Below, one piece after another: positions 41,994 to 51,093 of a DNA stretch of 64,000 nt. Origin of the DNA: Nocardiopsis sp. CC223A (lineage in GTDB: Bacteria > Actinomycetota > Actinomycetes > Streptosporangiales > Streptosporangiaceae); the NCBI RefSeq assembly GCF_030766825.1, contig NZ_JASFDV010000007.1, positions 62,001-126,000 on the forward strand. The letters run 5' to 3'. The notes below the pieces were generated by a model that had not been told where the DNA came from, made no database searches, and saw nothing but the letters and a program-made list of their open reading frames with translations. Every line of letters starts with the position of its first letter. Positions within the stretch are counted from its first letter, which is position 1. The position numbers were made by a program, and so were the translations under genes.

Positions 41994-43013
41994 GTGCCAG
42001 CAGTACGCGCAGACCACTTGTACAAGGTGTTCGGTAGACAGGCCGGAGCCGCCGTCGAGCGGCTCGCCGACGGAAGTCACCGCGACACCATCGCCGACCT
42101 CGACGTGACCGCCGCGGTCATCGACGTCTCCTTCGACGTCGAGCCGGGCGAGATCTTCGTCGTCATGGGCCTGTCCGGTTCGGGCAAGTCCACACTCATC
42201 CGCATGCTCAACGGCCTGCTGGAACCCACCTCGGGCTCGGTGGAGGTCGACGGCGTCGACATCACGACCCTGGGCAAGAAGGAACTCCTGAAGCTGCGCG
42301 GCCAGAAGATCAGCATGGTCTTCCAGCACTTCGCCCTGCTGCCGCACCGGACGGTGCTGGAGAACGCCGCCTACGGCCTGGAGCTGCGCGGCGAGCCCCG
42401 CCCCGAGCGGACCGCCCGCGCGAGCGAGACCCTGGAGCTGGTCGGCCTGGCCGGCTGGGAGGACAAGTTCCCGCACCAGCTGTCGGGCGGCATGCAGCAG
42501 CGTGTCGGCCTGGCCCGCGCCCTGGCCGCCGACACCGACATCATCCTGATGGACGAGGCGTTCAGCGCCCTCGACCCGCTGATCCGGCGGGACATGCAGA
42601 CCCAGCTCCTGGAACTCCAGGACTCGCTGGGCAAGACCATCATCTTCATCACCCACGACCTCAACGAGGCCATGCGCCTGGGAGACCGCATCTGCGTGCT
42701 CCGGGACGGCCGGGTCGCCCAGATCGGCACCGCGCAGGAGATCCTCAACGAGCCCGCCAACGACTACGTCGAGCGGTTCACCGAGGACGTCGACCGGACC
42801 CGTGTGCTGACCGCCGCAGCGGCCCTGGACCACAAGGCCACCGCGGGCGCGAGCGCGCCGAAGGTCGCGGCCGACACCCCGATCGCCGACCTGTACACCG
42901 ACATGGCCGAATCCGAACTCGTCCGCGTGGTCGACGAGGACGGCAGCGTGCTGGGCACCGCCTCGCGCACGTCCGTGCTCGCCGCCCTCGCGTCGGGGAG
43001 GGAGCGGTCGTGA
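41994..43013 (+). CDS. proV: Glycine betaine/proline-type ABC transporter ATPase, ProV-like
   Basis: A 339-residue ATPase starting at GTG 41994 (GAGGAG just upstream). The DHLYKVFG start, Walker A GLSGSGKST, Q-loop VFQHFALLPHRTVLEN, signature LSGGMQQRVGLARALA and Walker B IILMDEAFSALDPLIRRDMQ are those of quaternary-amine importers. After the NBD a short regulatory C-terminus (from about 285) has one CBS-like stretch (ELVRVVDEDGSVLG), less than the usual tandem CBS pair. It powers uptake of compatible solutes such as glycine betaine. Its stop overlaps the permease start. Confidence 0.9.
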   Translation: MPAVRADHLYKVFGRQAGAAVERLADGSHRDTIADLDVTAAVIDVSFDVEPGEIFVVMGLSGSGKSTLIRMLNGLLEPTSGSVEVDGVDITTLGKKELLKLRGQKISMVFQHFALLPHRTVLENAAYGLELRGEPRPERTARASETLELVGLAGWEDKFPHQLSGGMQQRVGLARALAADTDIILMDEAFSALDPLIRRDMQTQLLELQDSLGKTIIFITHDLNEAMRLGDRICVLRDGRVAQIGTAQEILNEPANDYVERFTEDVDRTRVLTAAAALDHKATAGASAPKVAADTPIADLYTDMAESELVRVVDEDGSVLGTASRTSVLAALASGRERS

Positions 43014-44242
43014 CCCCCGTGGACTTCCCGCCCGCCCTGCCGATCGGTGAGGGCTTCGAGGCGTTCAACACCTGGCTCAAGGCCCACTTCGGCCCGGTCT
43101 TCGACGCCATCGGCGACTTCATCCGCTGGGCCGTGTCCGTCCTGTCGGGCTTCTTCTCCGACCCGGCGGCCGCCCAGCTCACGTTCATCGCCGCGGTGCT
43201 CATCGCGGTCCCGCTGCTGCGCTCGCACCGCGTCCGGTTGGCGGTGACCGTCGGCGCCGTCTCGGTGCTCTACATCCTCCAGGCGTGGTTCGGCCTGGTG
43301 GACACGGTCATCAACAATCTTCCGCCCTTCCTGTTCCTGTGGGCGATGAACCTGTTCGACCAGTACGTCGACTCCTACTTCGTCGTCTCGCTGCTGTTCC
43401 TGGCGGCGGTCACGGTGCTGGGGGCGGTGAACGCGGCCTCGCGCAAGCGCACCGCGATCGTGGCCGGCGGCTGGCTGGCCGCGATCCTCCTGGGCTGGCT
43501 GCTGCTGCCCATGCTCGTCACCGAGCCCAGGTCCCTGCTGATGATCCTCCTGCTGAGCCTGCTCGCGTACTCGGTGGCGGGCTGGAGGATGGGCGTCTTC
43601 GGGCTGCTCGCGCTGTCCCTGGTGGCCTCGGTCGGCCAGTGGGACAACGCCATGGACACCCTGGGCCTGGTCCTGGTCGCCAGCGCCATCGCGGTGGCCA
43701 TCGCGATCCCGATCGGCGTCCTGGCCGCCTACAACGACCTGGTCAGCAAGATCGTCAAGCCGGTCCTGGACCTGATGCAGACGCTGCCCGCGTTCGTGTA
43801 CCTGATCCCGGCGATCTTCTTCTTCTCCATCGGCTCGGTCCCCGGCGTGGTCGCGACCATCGTGTTCGCGATGCCCCCGGGCGTGCGCCTCACGGAGCTG
43901 GGCATCCGCCAGATCGACAGGGAACTGGTGGAGGCGGGCGAGGCGTTCGGCGCCCCGGGCCGCAAGATCCTCACCGGCATCCAGCTGCCCCTGGCGATGC
44001 CGACCATCATGGCCGGCGTCAACCAGGTCATCATGCTGGGCCTGTCCATGGTCGTCATCGCCGGCATGGTCGGCGCCGGCGGCCTGGGCAGCCAGGTCTA
44101 CCAGGGCATCAGCCGCAATGACGGCGCACTGGGCTTCGAGGCCGGCATCGCCGTCGTCGTCCTCGCCATCTTCCTGGACCGCCTCACCGCGGCGGTCACC
44201 CGCAAGAGCCCGCAGGGGCGCGCCGCCGTCTCGTCGTCCTGA
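43010..44242 (+). CDS. proW: Glycine betaine/proline-type ABC transporter permease, ProW-like
   Basis: A 410-residue permease. An amphipathic N-terminus (FPPALPIGEGFEAFNTWLK) precedes around ten hydrophobic segments; the last five form the BPD_transp_1 core with MQTLPAFVYLIPAIFFFSIGSVPG and the EAA loop GIRQIDRELVEAGEAFGAPG. Length is longer than E. coli ProW due to extra N-terminal helices, common in actinomycetes. The GTG overlaps the ProV stop by four bases. It forms the homodimeric channel for betaine uptake. Confidence 0.9.
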   Translation: MTPVDFPPALPIGEGFEAFNTWLKAHFGPVFDAIGDFIRWAVSVLSGFFSDPAAAQLTFIAAVLIAVPLLRSHRVRLAVTVGAVSVLYILQAWFGLVDTVINNLPPFLFLWAMNLFDQYVDSYFVVSLLFLAAVTVLGAVNAASRKRTAIVAGGWLAAILLGWLLLPMLVTEPRSLLMILLLSLLAYSVAGWRMGVFGLLALSLVASVGQWDNAMDTLGLVLVASAIAVAIAIPIGVLAAYNDLVSKIVKPVLDLMQTLPAFVYLIPAIFFFSIGSVPGVVATIVFAMPPGVRLTELGIRQIDRELVEAGEAFGAPGRKILTGIQLPLAMPTIMAGVNQVIMLGLSMVVIAGMVGAGGLGSQVYQGISRNDGALGFEAGIAVVVLAIFLDRLTAAVTRKSPQGRAAVSSS

Positions 44243-44252
44243 GCGCCCCACC

Positions 44253-44282
44253 CCGGCGGGCCGGTCGCACACGGCCCGCCGG
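44253..44282 (+). terminator. Intercistronic stem-loop between permease and binding-protein genes
   Basis: An 11-bp perfect stem (44253-44263 / 44272-44282) with an eight-base loop lies between proW and the binding-protein gene. It may attenuate or protect mRNA so that subunit levels differ. Confidence 0.5.
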
Positions 44283-44313
44283 TTCCGGAATTTCCTAGGG
44301 AAGGATCACCAAG

Positions 44314-45252
44314 ATGCACACCCGAAAGCGCACCTCTGCGCTGTCCGCCGCCGGTATGACCGCCGCCCTGCTCCTCACCGCCTGCGGCGGTGGCGGCGAA
44401 CAGGACCTGACCGGTCCCGGCGAGGGCGAGGGCGGTGGCGACGCCCAGGAGATCGAGATCGGCAGGATCGCCTGGGAGGAGGGCATCGCGGTCACCGCGT
44501 TGTGGCAGGTCATCCTGGAGGAGAAGGGGTACGACGTCACGGTCACCGACGTGGACGTCGCCCCGATGTACCAGGGCACCGCCAACGGCGACCTGGACAT
44601 GTACCTGGACACCTGGCTGCCGGTCACCCACGCCGACTACTGGGAGGACTACGGCGACGACCTCGAAGACCTCGGCACCTGGTACGACAACGCCAAGCTG
44701 ACCATCACGGTGCCCTCCTACCTGGAGGACGTGAACACCATCGCCGACCTGGAGGGCATCGCCGACGAGTTCGACGGCCGCATCGTCGGCATCGAGTCGG
44801 GCGCGGGTCTGACGCGGGTCACCAAGGAAGAGGCGATGCCGGGCTACGGCCTGGACGGCGACTACGAGCTGATCGAGTCGTCCACCGCGGCGATGCTCGC
44901 GGAGCTGGACTCGGCGATCGCCGAGGAGGAGCCGATCGTCGTCACCCTGTGGCGTCCGCACCCGGTCTACGCCAAGCACGACCTGAAGGACCTGGAGGAC
45001 CCCGAGGGCCTCATGGGCGGGTCCGAGGAGATCCACGCGGTGGGCCGTGCGGGCTTCGGCGAGGACTTCCCCGAGCTCACCGAGTGGATGCAGGCCTGGG
45101 AGATGAACGACGAGGAGCTGGCCACCCTTGAGGTGGTCGTCCTGGAGGACTACGCGGAGGACCAGCTGGAGGGCGCCCGCGTCTGGCTCTCGGACAACCC
45201 CGAGTTCCTGGAGCGCACCCTGGGCGACGCCGCCGAGGGTCTGGAGTTCTAG
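44314..45252 (+). CDS. Glycine betaine-type substrate-binding lipoprotein
   Basis: A 312-residue type II binding protein. GGAAGGA lies eight bases before the ATG. The lipobox is LLTAC with Cys near residue 24, followed by a Gly/Glu-rich linker. The mature domain opens EIEIGRIAWEEGIAVTALWQVILEEKGYDV and contains DLDMYLDTWLPVTHADYW, typical of OpuAC/ProX proteins, whose aromatic box binds quaternary ammonium groups. It delivers ligand to ProVW encoded upstream and is followed by a strong terminator. Confidence 0.9.
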   Translation: MHTRKRTSALSAAGMTAALLLTACGGGGEQDLTGPGEGEGGGDAQEIEIGRIAWEEGIAVTALWQVILEEKGYDVTVTDVDVAPMYQGTANGDLDMYLDTWLPVTHADYWEDYGDDLEDLGTWYDNAKLTITVPSYLEDVNTIADLEGIADEFDGRIVGIESGAGLTRVTKEEAMPGYGLDGDYELIESSTAAMLAELDSAIAEEEPIVVTLWRPHPVYAKHDLKDLEDPEGLMGGSEEIHAVGRAGFGEDFPELTEWMQAWEMNDEELATLEVVVLEDYAEDQLEGARVWLSDNPEFLERTLGDAAEGLEF

Positions 45253-45273
45253 GACCCGCGTCGCGCGTGGGAA

Positions 45274-45315
45274 CGCCGAAGGGCCCCTCCCGGGGGTGGG
45301 AGGGGCCCTTCGGCG
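45274..45315. terminator. Strong terminator after betaine operon
   Basis: A perfect 18-bp stem (45274-45291 / 45298-45315) with a six-base loop lies between the binding-protein gene and the convergent rhomboid gene. Confidence 0.88.
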
Positions 45316-45328
45316 TGTGCGGGCCGGG

Positions 45329-45943
45329 TCAGGGGGCGTAGTAGCCGCCCTGCGCCCCGGGCTGCTGCCGCTGGTCGATCTGGCGCCGCCTCTCCCGCCT
45401 GGGGAGGACGTACGCGGCGATCAGACCGCCGATGAAGCCGAACAGGTGCGCCTGCCAGGACACTCCGGGGTACTGCGGGAGCACGCCCCAGATCATCGTG
45501 CCGTAGAAGAGGACGACGCAGATCATGATGACGATGTCGACGGTCTTGCGCTCGATGATGCCGCGCAGGACGGTGTAGCCGAAGTAGCCGAAGACCAGCC
45601 CGCTGGCGCCCACGGTGACGGTGGCGGGGGCGCTGAAGAACCAGATCCCGACACCGCTGACGGCCATGACGATCAGGGTGGTCGACAGGAAGCGGGACAG
45701 CCCGCTGAAGGCGACGAGAGAGCCCAGCACGAGGAAGGGCAGCGAGTTGCCGATGAGGTGCTGGAAGTTGCCGTGCATGAACGGCGCGGTGAGGACGGCC
45801 CAGGGGGCCCCGGTGTCCCAGGAGCGCAAGCCGAACCGGTAGTCGAGGGATCCGAACATGAAGAAGTCGAGGACCTCGAAGACCCACATGGCCGCGAGCA
45901 TCCCCGCAACGGTCAGGATGGCGGTGATTCTGGACTGCGTCAC
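45329..45943 (-). CDS. Rhomboid-family intramembrane serine protease
   Basis: A 204-residue membrane protein with six predicted helices. The GTG at 45943 (TQSRITAIL) is chosen because the upstream extension is hydrophilic and atypical. The catalytic Ser is in VGASGLVFGYFGY (GxSG), the partner His in WQAHLFGFIGG, and the conserved HGNFQHLIGNSLPF precedes them. It cleaves transmembrane substrates within the bilayer; the substrate is unknown. The Gln-rich C-terminus (RRQIDQRQQPGAQGG) is cytoplasmic and variable. Confidence 0.85.
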   Translation of the reverse strand: MTQSRITAILTVAGMLAAMWVFEVLDFFMFGSLDYRFGLRSWDTGAPWAVLTAPFMHGNFQHLIGNSLPFLVLGSLVAFSGLSRFLSTTLIVMAVSGVGIWFFSAPATVTVGASGLVFGYFGYTVLRGIIERKTVDIVIMICVVLFYGTMIWGVLPQYPGVSWQAHLFGFIGGLIAAYVLPRRERRRQIDQRQQPGAQGGYYAP

Positions 45944-46117
45944 GCAACCGAGGGTAGATGACCCGGGCTTGCAACGGTATGTCCGTGGGGCGTGTGGTGC
46001 GTATTGGGCCGATGTGACCTGAGTCGTCCGGCTGCGTACCGTTGTGTGCACGGTTTTCGGGCGGGCCGTTACCCGGCCGGCCGGGAACTCCGCGGGGGAC
46101 CGCCGAGGGCGGAGCCG

Positions 46118-46693
46118 TCAGGAGGTCAGCGAACGCTTGCGCGGCGGGATGCCGGCCATCGCCATGAACGCCTCGACCTTGGCGGGGCTGGTGCTCTGGG
46201 TCAACGGCAGGTAGGCGCGGGAGGTACGGCGGCTCTGTAGCGAGGGGAACCGCTTGGGGCGGCCCGCGGTGTCGCACAGGCCCAGGGAGCGCACGCCCCC
46301 GGGCAGCAGGTGGTAGGAGCCGATGTCCCCGAAGGGCACGCTGACCTCGTACTTGCCGCGCCGGTAGCGGAACTCCCCGTCGGAGACCTCCAGCACGGGG
46401 GCCTTGACGAAGAGGTGGCCGTGGGCCGCGAGCCCGCCGCCGAGGAGCAGCAGCAGGACGCCGAGCGTGACGTTGGCCCAGTGGGCGGGGTCGACCGCGA
46501 TGGACACGACGCCCAGGGCCGCCAGCAGATAGCCGCCCCACAGCTCCGCGTGCTTGCGGCCCGAGGGACAGACGAGGCGCACTGTTTCGGACACGGCAGG
46601 GGCCTTCCTCGCTGCGGTCTGGGGTTGGGCGGTGGTCGCCGCCGCTGTCGACTTTATCGGCTCCGCGGGGGTGCCCACGGTGGTTTCGGACAC
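46118..46693 (-). CDS. Membrane protein with two transmembrane helices, 191 aa
   Basis: Unrecognised. From GTG 46693 there is a disordered Thr/Ala-rich N-terminus, a hairpin of hydrophobic segments (about 55-70 and 75-95, GGYLLAALGVVSIAV and VTLGVLLLLLGGGLAAHG), and a cytoplasmic PH-like beta domain (LEVSDGEFRYRRGKYEVSVPFGDIGSY). This layout suggests a YdbT/PH-type membrane protein. It is transcribed divergently from the peptide transporter. An ATG at 46786 would give a longer, less likely product. Confidence 0.5.
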   Translation of the reverse strand: MSETTVGTPAEPIKSTAAATTAQPQTAARKAPAVSETVRLVCPSGRKHAELWGGYLLAALGVVSIAVDPAHWANVTLGVLLLLLGGGLAAHGHLFVKAPVLEVSDGEFRYRRGKYEVSVPFGDIGSYHLLPGGVRSLGLCDTAGRPKRFPSLQSRRTSRAYLPLTQSTSPAKVEAFMAMAGIPPRKRSLTS

Positions 46694-47288
46694 CGGAACG
46701 ACGGGCTTTCCATGAGCGGGCCCGCGACCTGCGGGCGGGCGGCGCGGGGTGTCTCCCGGAACTGCGGGTCGGGGGCGGCATGCCACTGGACCCTTTTAAC
46801 ATCATGTCATCCTATGTTTCTATGATCCGCTTCCCCTCCGAATGGACATCGATGGCCGGATGGATCTTTTCGCACTTTCGAGCTGTTCGTGTTCGTATGT
46901 CCGTTTTTGGTTCGGTAATCAAATGGGAGCTTTGGGTAGTCAAACATCGTTTACCTTTAAGTAAACGGCGTTGACCGCAATGGTTTTGCGCCTTCCCATT
47001 TCTGGTGCGACCGAATCACCGGTACTCGGTCCCTGTTTGTGAGGTGCCTTCTGGCCTGGGGAAACGTGGAGTACATCGCCGTGTTACGGAGGTGTTGTCG
47101 TGTGATGTCGACGCCCGAGGTCGATGGGCGCGAACCGGTTGCGGATGGGTCACGAATCCGGCATTGGGGCTATACAGACATTTCGCTCGATGGTCTTCTG
47201 AACGACTAATCGCCTAAGTTCGGTGGGGACTGTGCGAACCACTCGATCCCCCACTGAAGGTTCGTATTAGTGATCAAGGGTGTGACTG
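46694..47288. promoter_or_regulatory. 595-bp divergent regulatory region with CGTTTAC palindrome
   Basis: The AT-richest intergenic part of the window. At 46948-46967 it contains CGTTTAC-N6-GTAAACG, a perfect 7-bp-arm palindrome, probably an operator for the oligopeptide importer gene at 47289. Promoter-like AT-rich blocks stand at 46795-46965. No gene is seen. Confidence 0.5.
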
Positions 47289-48980
47289 ATGCAGATTCGT
47301 AGGAAAATGCTGGGGGCTGCGGCCGTCGGTGTTTCAGCGGTGCTCGCGGTGAGCGCCTGTTCCCCGCCCGAGGACGGCGCCGGGGGCGGTGACGCGACGT
47401 CGGTCACCTGGATCATCAGCCAGCCGGGCAGCGCGTGGAACCACAACACGCCCGAGGGCGGTTCGGTCTACCTCATCCAGATGGTCCACGGCATCCTCCC
47501 GGTTCCGGGGTACTGGAGCCCCGAGGGCCAGTGGGAGTGGAACACCGACCTGATCGTCAACGAGCCGACGCTCAGCGAGGAGGACCCCCTCTCCTGGACG
47601 TACGAGATCAACCCGGACGCCAACTGGAGCGACGGCGAGCCCATCACCGCCGACGACTTCATCTGGGCCTGGAAGATGAACAGCGGCGACGACGAGCTGT
47701 GCGCCGAGCAGTGCAACTCCCGCGGCGCCACCCTGGAGACCCTGTTCGAGAGCGTCGAGGGCTCCGAGGACGGCAAGACCGTCACGGTCACCATGAAGGA
47801 GGGCTCACAGCACCCCGGCTGGTTCACCTTCGCCGGTGACGGCCTGTACCCCTCGCACGTGGCGGAGGCCGAGGGCTTCGACCTCGACACCCCCGAGGGC
47901 ATGCTGGAGTCCTCGAACTACTTCAACGACAACCCGCTCACCATCTCGGGCGCCCAGTACATCTTCGACGGCGCTCCGGAGCTCGACGGCCGGATCGTCA
48001 AGGTCGCCAACGAGGAGTACTACGGCGAGCAGCCCGAGATCCAGGAGATCATCCTGGAGGTCAACACCGAGGAGAGCAGCTGGGTCGCGGCCCTGACCAA
48101 CGGCGAGGTCCAGGGCTCCTCCCCGGCCACCTGGTCCGACGACGTCCTCACCCAGCTCGAAAGCCTGGAGAACGTCGAGTACGGCGTGCAGTCCGGCGGC
48201 AGCTGGGAGCACCTGGACCTCAACACGCAGAACGAGGCCCTGAGCGACGTCGCGCTGCGCCAGGCGATCTTCACCGCCATCGACGTCGAGAACATCGCCA
48301 CCCGCACCTACGGTGAGAAGTTCCCCGAGGTCGAGCCGCGCACCAACCACGTGTTCTCCACCACCAGCGAGTTCCACGAGGACGTCATCACCCCGACCGG
48401 CCAGGGTGCCGGCGACGCCGACGCCGCCATGGAGATCCTGGAGGAGGCCGGCTACGAGCTCGACGGCGAGTCCCTCACGCTGGACGGCGAGGCCGTCCCG
48501 GCGCTGCGCCTGCGCTACACCGCCGGCCACGTCGCCCGCGAGATCATCGCCGAGCTGATCCAGGCCGACCTGGCCGAGATCGGCGTCACCGCCGAGATCG
48601 AGACCACCGACGACCTGGGCGGCACCCTCTTCGAGGCCGACTACGACCTGATGATCTTCGGCTGGAGCACCACGCCGGACTTCTACAGCTCCCCCCACCA
48701 GTACTGGTTCAGCGAGAGCGGCAGCAACTTCGGCGGCTACTCCAACGACGAGGTCGACGAGCTGGTCGAGGCCGCCATGAACGTCCCCTCCCCGGAGGAG
48801 TCCGCCGTGCTGGCCAACGAGGCGGCCGCGATCGTGGCCGAGGAGGCCTACGTGCTCCCGATCGTGGACACCCCGGCCTACTTCTTCTACGACACCACCT
48901 ACCTCGGCAACGTCACGGACAACAACTCCCAGTCCCGCCGGGCGCTGTGGAACCAGCACGAGTGGGCCGCGGTCGAATAG
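47289..48980 (+). CDS. Oligopeptide-type ABC transporter substrate-binding lipoprotein
   Basis: A 563-residue family 5 extracellular binding protein. The lipobox is AVSAC (Cys near residue 23). SVTWIISQPGSAWNHNTPEGG, INPDANWSDGEPITADDFIWAWK, ALSDVALRQAIFTAIDVENIA and the closing AYVLPIVDTPAYFF are typical of DppA/OppA relatives. It captures peptides or other cationic ligands for the two permeases that follow. Unusually acidic. A stem-loop separates it from the permease genes, allowing excess of binding protein. Confidence 0.88.
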   Translation: MQIRRKMLGAAAVGVSAVLAVSACSPPEDGAGGGDATSVTWIISQPGSAWNHNTPEGGSVYLIQMVHGILPVPGYWSPEGQWEWNTDLIVNEPTLSEEDPLSWTYEINPDANWSDGEPITADDFIWAWKMNSGDDELCAEQCNSRGATLETLFESVEGSEDGKTVTVTMKEGSQHPGWFTFAGDGLYPSHVAEAEGFDLDTPEGMLESSNYFNDNPLTISGAQYIFDGAPELDGRIVKVANEEYYGEQPEIQEIILEVNTEESSWVAALTNGEVQGSSPATWSDDVLTQLESLENVEYGVQSGGSWEHLDLNTQNEALSDVALRQAIFTAIDVENIATRTYGEKFPEVEPRTNHVFSTTSEFHEDVITPTGQGAGDADAAMEILEEAGYELDGESLTLDGEAVPALRLRYTAGHVAREIIAELIQADLAEIGVTAEIETTDDLGGTLFEADYDLMIFGWSTTPDFYSSPHQYWFSESGSNFGGYSNDEVDELVEAAMNVPSPEESAVLANEAAAIVAEEAYVLPIVDTPAYFFYDTTYLGNVTDNNSQSRRALWNQHEWAAVE

Positions 48981-49032
48981 CGCTCCCCAACGGATCACTC
49001 CGCTCCACACGGAACGCACGGGTGATATCCCG

Positions 49033-49075
49033 GCGGAGCGGCGTCGCGGGGGAGCACCCCCGGGCGCCGCTCCGC
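49033..49075 (+). terminator. Intercistronic stem-loop after the peptide-binding gene
   Basis: GCGGAGCGGCG (49033-49043) pairs with CGCCGCTCCGC (49065-49075), and GGGGG/CCCCC pair inside. It lies in the 174-base gap before the permease gene and probably reduces read-through or stabilises upstream mRNA. Confidence 0.6.
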
Positions 49076-49154
49076 GCGGACGGGGCCTTCCGGCCGGTCG
49101 ACGGCCGGGAGGCCCCCGCCCCGGGTTCCGGAGCGCTCATCGAAGGACCTTCCC

Positions 49155-50165
49155 ATGCTCGTATACACCGCGCGTCGCCTCGCCGTGGCGATCCCAGTGC
49201 TCCTGGCGGCGTCGGTCCTGGTCTTCCTCATGGTGGACCTGAGCGGCGACCCGCTCTCGGATCTGCGCATGCAGCAGCCTCCCCCCTCGGAAGAGGTCAT
49301 CGCCGCCGCCGAGGCCCGCTACTACCTCGACCGGTCGATCCCGGAGCGGTACTGGCTCTGGATGACGGGGATCGGCGGAAACGGTGACATCGGCCTGCTC
49401 CAGGGCCAGTTCGGACCCTCCGTCCGCGGCGGGGCGTTCGACATCGGCGAGGAGCTCTCGGACAGCATCTACGTCACCATCCGCCTCGTGACCGCCGCGA
49501 TCATCGCGGCACTGGGCCTGGCCGTCCTCTCCGGCGTGGTCAGCGCCATGCGCCAGTACTCCAAGCTCGACTACACCCTGACCTTCATCGGCTTCCTCGC
49601 CCTGGCCATGCCGACCTTCTGGCTGGGCGCGCTGATCAAGGAGGGCGGCCTGTGGTTCAACCAGACCACGGGCACCGGCTTCTTCTTCACCATCGGGGCC
49701 AACTCGGCCCGGGTGAGCAACATGACCGGCTGGGAGTACTTCCTCGACTCCGCCGGGCACCTCGTGCTCCCCACCATCACCCTGATGCTCACCAGCTTCG
49801 CCGCCTGGAGCCGCTACCAGCGCACTTCCATGCTGGAAGTGCTCAACAGCGACTACGTCCGGCTGGCCAGGGCCAAGGGCGTGCCCAACCGCGTCGTGGT
49901 ACGCCGCCACGCCCTGCGGACCGCGCTCATCCCCCTGGTGACGGTGGCGACCATCGGCGTCGTCGGCATCATCGAGGGTGTCGTCATCACCGAGACGATC
50001 TTCCAGTGGCGCGGTCTCGGTTACTTCTTCATCGAGGCGGTCAAGGCACAGGACGCGTTCGCGATCATGTCCTGGCTCATGCTGAGCGGCACGCTCGTGG
50101 TGCTCGCCAACCTCGTCGCCGACATCCTGTACGGCGTTCTCGACCCGAGGATCCGCTATGAGTGA
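49155..50165 (+). CDS. Peptide ABC transporter permease, DppB-like
   Basis: A 336-residue permease with AAGGA seven bases before the ATG. The N-terminal helix VYTARRLAVAIPVLLAASVLVF and loop segment SGDPLSDLRMQ are typical of DppB. The EAA motif YVRLARAKGVPNRVVVRRHALRTALIP and the final YGVLDPRIRYE confirm the family. About six transmembrane helices. The stop overlaps the next ATG by eight bases. Confidence 0.9.
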   Translation: MLVYTARRLAVAIPVLLAASVLVFLMVDLSGDPLSDLRMQQPPPSEEVIAAAEARYYLDRSIPERYWLWMTGIGGNGDIGLLQGQFGPSVRGGAFDIGEELSDSIYVTIRLVTAAIIAALGLAVLSGVVSAMRQYSKLDYTLTFIGFLALAMPTFWLGALIKEGGLWFNQTTGTGFFFTIGANSARVSNMTGWEYFLDSAGHLVLPTITLMLTSFAAWSRYQRTSMLEVLNSDYVRLARAKGVPNRVVVRRHALRTALIPLVTVATIGVVGIIEGVVITETIFQWRGLGYFFIEAVKAQDAFAIMSWLMLSGTLVVLANLVADILYGVLDPRIRYE

Positions 50166-51093
50166 AATGCAGAGTCGCGTCGCGACGGCCGACGGTCCCC
50201 CGGACGGCCCGGCGAAGCCGGTGAACAAGGGCGGGGACCTCACCCAGATCCAGATCATCTGGCGCCGGTTCCGCCGACACCGCGCCGCCATGATCAGCCT
50301 GGTGCTCCTGGGGCTGATCGTCGCCTTCGCCTTCCTCGGGCCCCTGGTCTGGCCGTGGGGCTACACCGTGGACTCGGACATCCCCAGCAACGCGGGGCCG
50401 AGCCTGGAGCACCCCTTCGGCACCACCAAGCAGGGCACCGACGTGTTCGCGCAGACCATGCGCGGCGCCCAGCAGTCCCTCAAGGTCGCCCTGACCGTCG
50501 CGATCGTCTCCACCGTCGTGGGAGCGACCTGGGGCGCGGTCGCGGGGTACTACCGCGGGCGCACCGACGCGATCATGATGCGGATCGCGGACATCTTCCT
50601 CATCATCCCGCTCATCGTCGCCGTCGCCTCCATCAACGGCGCGGTCCGCGGCGGCACCACCTGGTACGCGGTGGCGCTCATCATGTGCCTGTTCTCGTGG
50701 GCGACCGTCGCCCGCGTGGTCCGCGGTGTGGTGCTCTCCCTGCGCGAGCAGGAGTTCATCGAGGCGGCGCGCGCGGCCGGGGCCCGGGCCACCCGGATCA
50801 TCTTCCGGCACCTGCTGCCCAACGCCGCGGGGCCGATCATCGTCGCCGCCACACTGCTCATCGCGGTCGCGGTGCTGACGGAGGCGGGCCTGTCCTTCAT
50901 CGGGTTCGGCATCCAGCCTCCCGACATCTCGCTCGGGAAGATGGTGGAGAGCGCGCGCACCGCCGCCTTCACCCGGCCCTGGCTGTTCTACCCGCCCGGT
51001 GTGCTGATCGTCCTCATCTGCCTGACGATCAACTTCATCGGTGACGGGCTGCGGGACGCCCTCGACCCACGACAGACGATGGTGCGGCGATGA
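50158..51093 (+). CDS. Peptide ABC transporter permease, DppC-like
   Basis: A 311-residue permease. The N-terminal cytoplasmic part has IWRRFRRHRAAMISLVLLG, typical of OppC_N. The core contains GTTKQGTDVFAQTMRGAQQSL, the EAA loop FIEAARAAGARATRIIFRHLLPNA and TEAGLSFIGFGIQPP, and it ends with GLRDALDPRQTMVRR. It partners the DppB-like permease; start and stop codons overlap neighbours on both sides. Confidence 0.9.
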   Translation: MSEMQSRVATADGPPDGPAKPVNKGGDLTQIQIIWRRFRRHRAAMISLVLLGLIVAFAFLGPLVWPWGYTVDSDIPSNAGPSLEHPFGTTKQGTDVFAQTMRGAQQSLKVALTVAIVSTVVGATWGAVAGYYRGRTDAIMMRIADIFLIIPLIVAVASINGAVRGGTTWYAVALIMCLFSWATVARVVRGVVLSLREQEFIEAARAAGARATRIIFRHLLPNAAGPIIVAATLLIAVAVLTEAGLSFIGFGIQPPDISLGKMVESARTAAFTRPWLFYPPGVLIVLICLTINFIGDGLRDALDPRQTMVRR

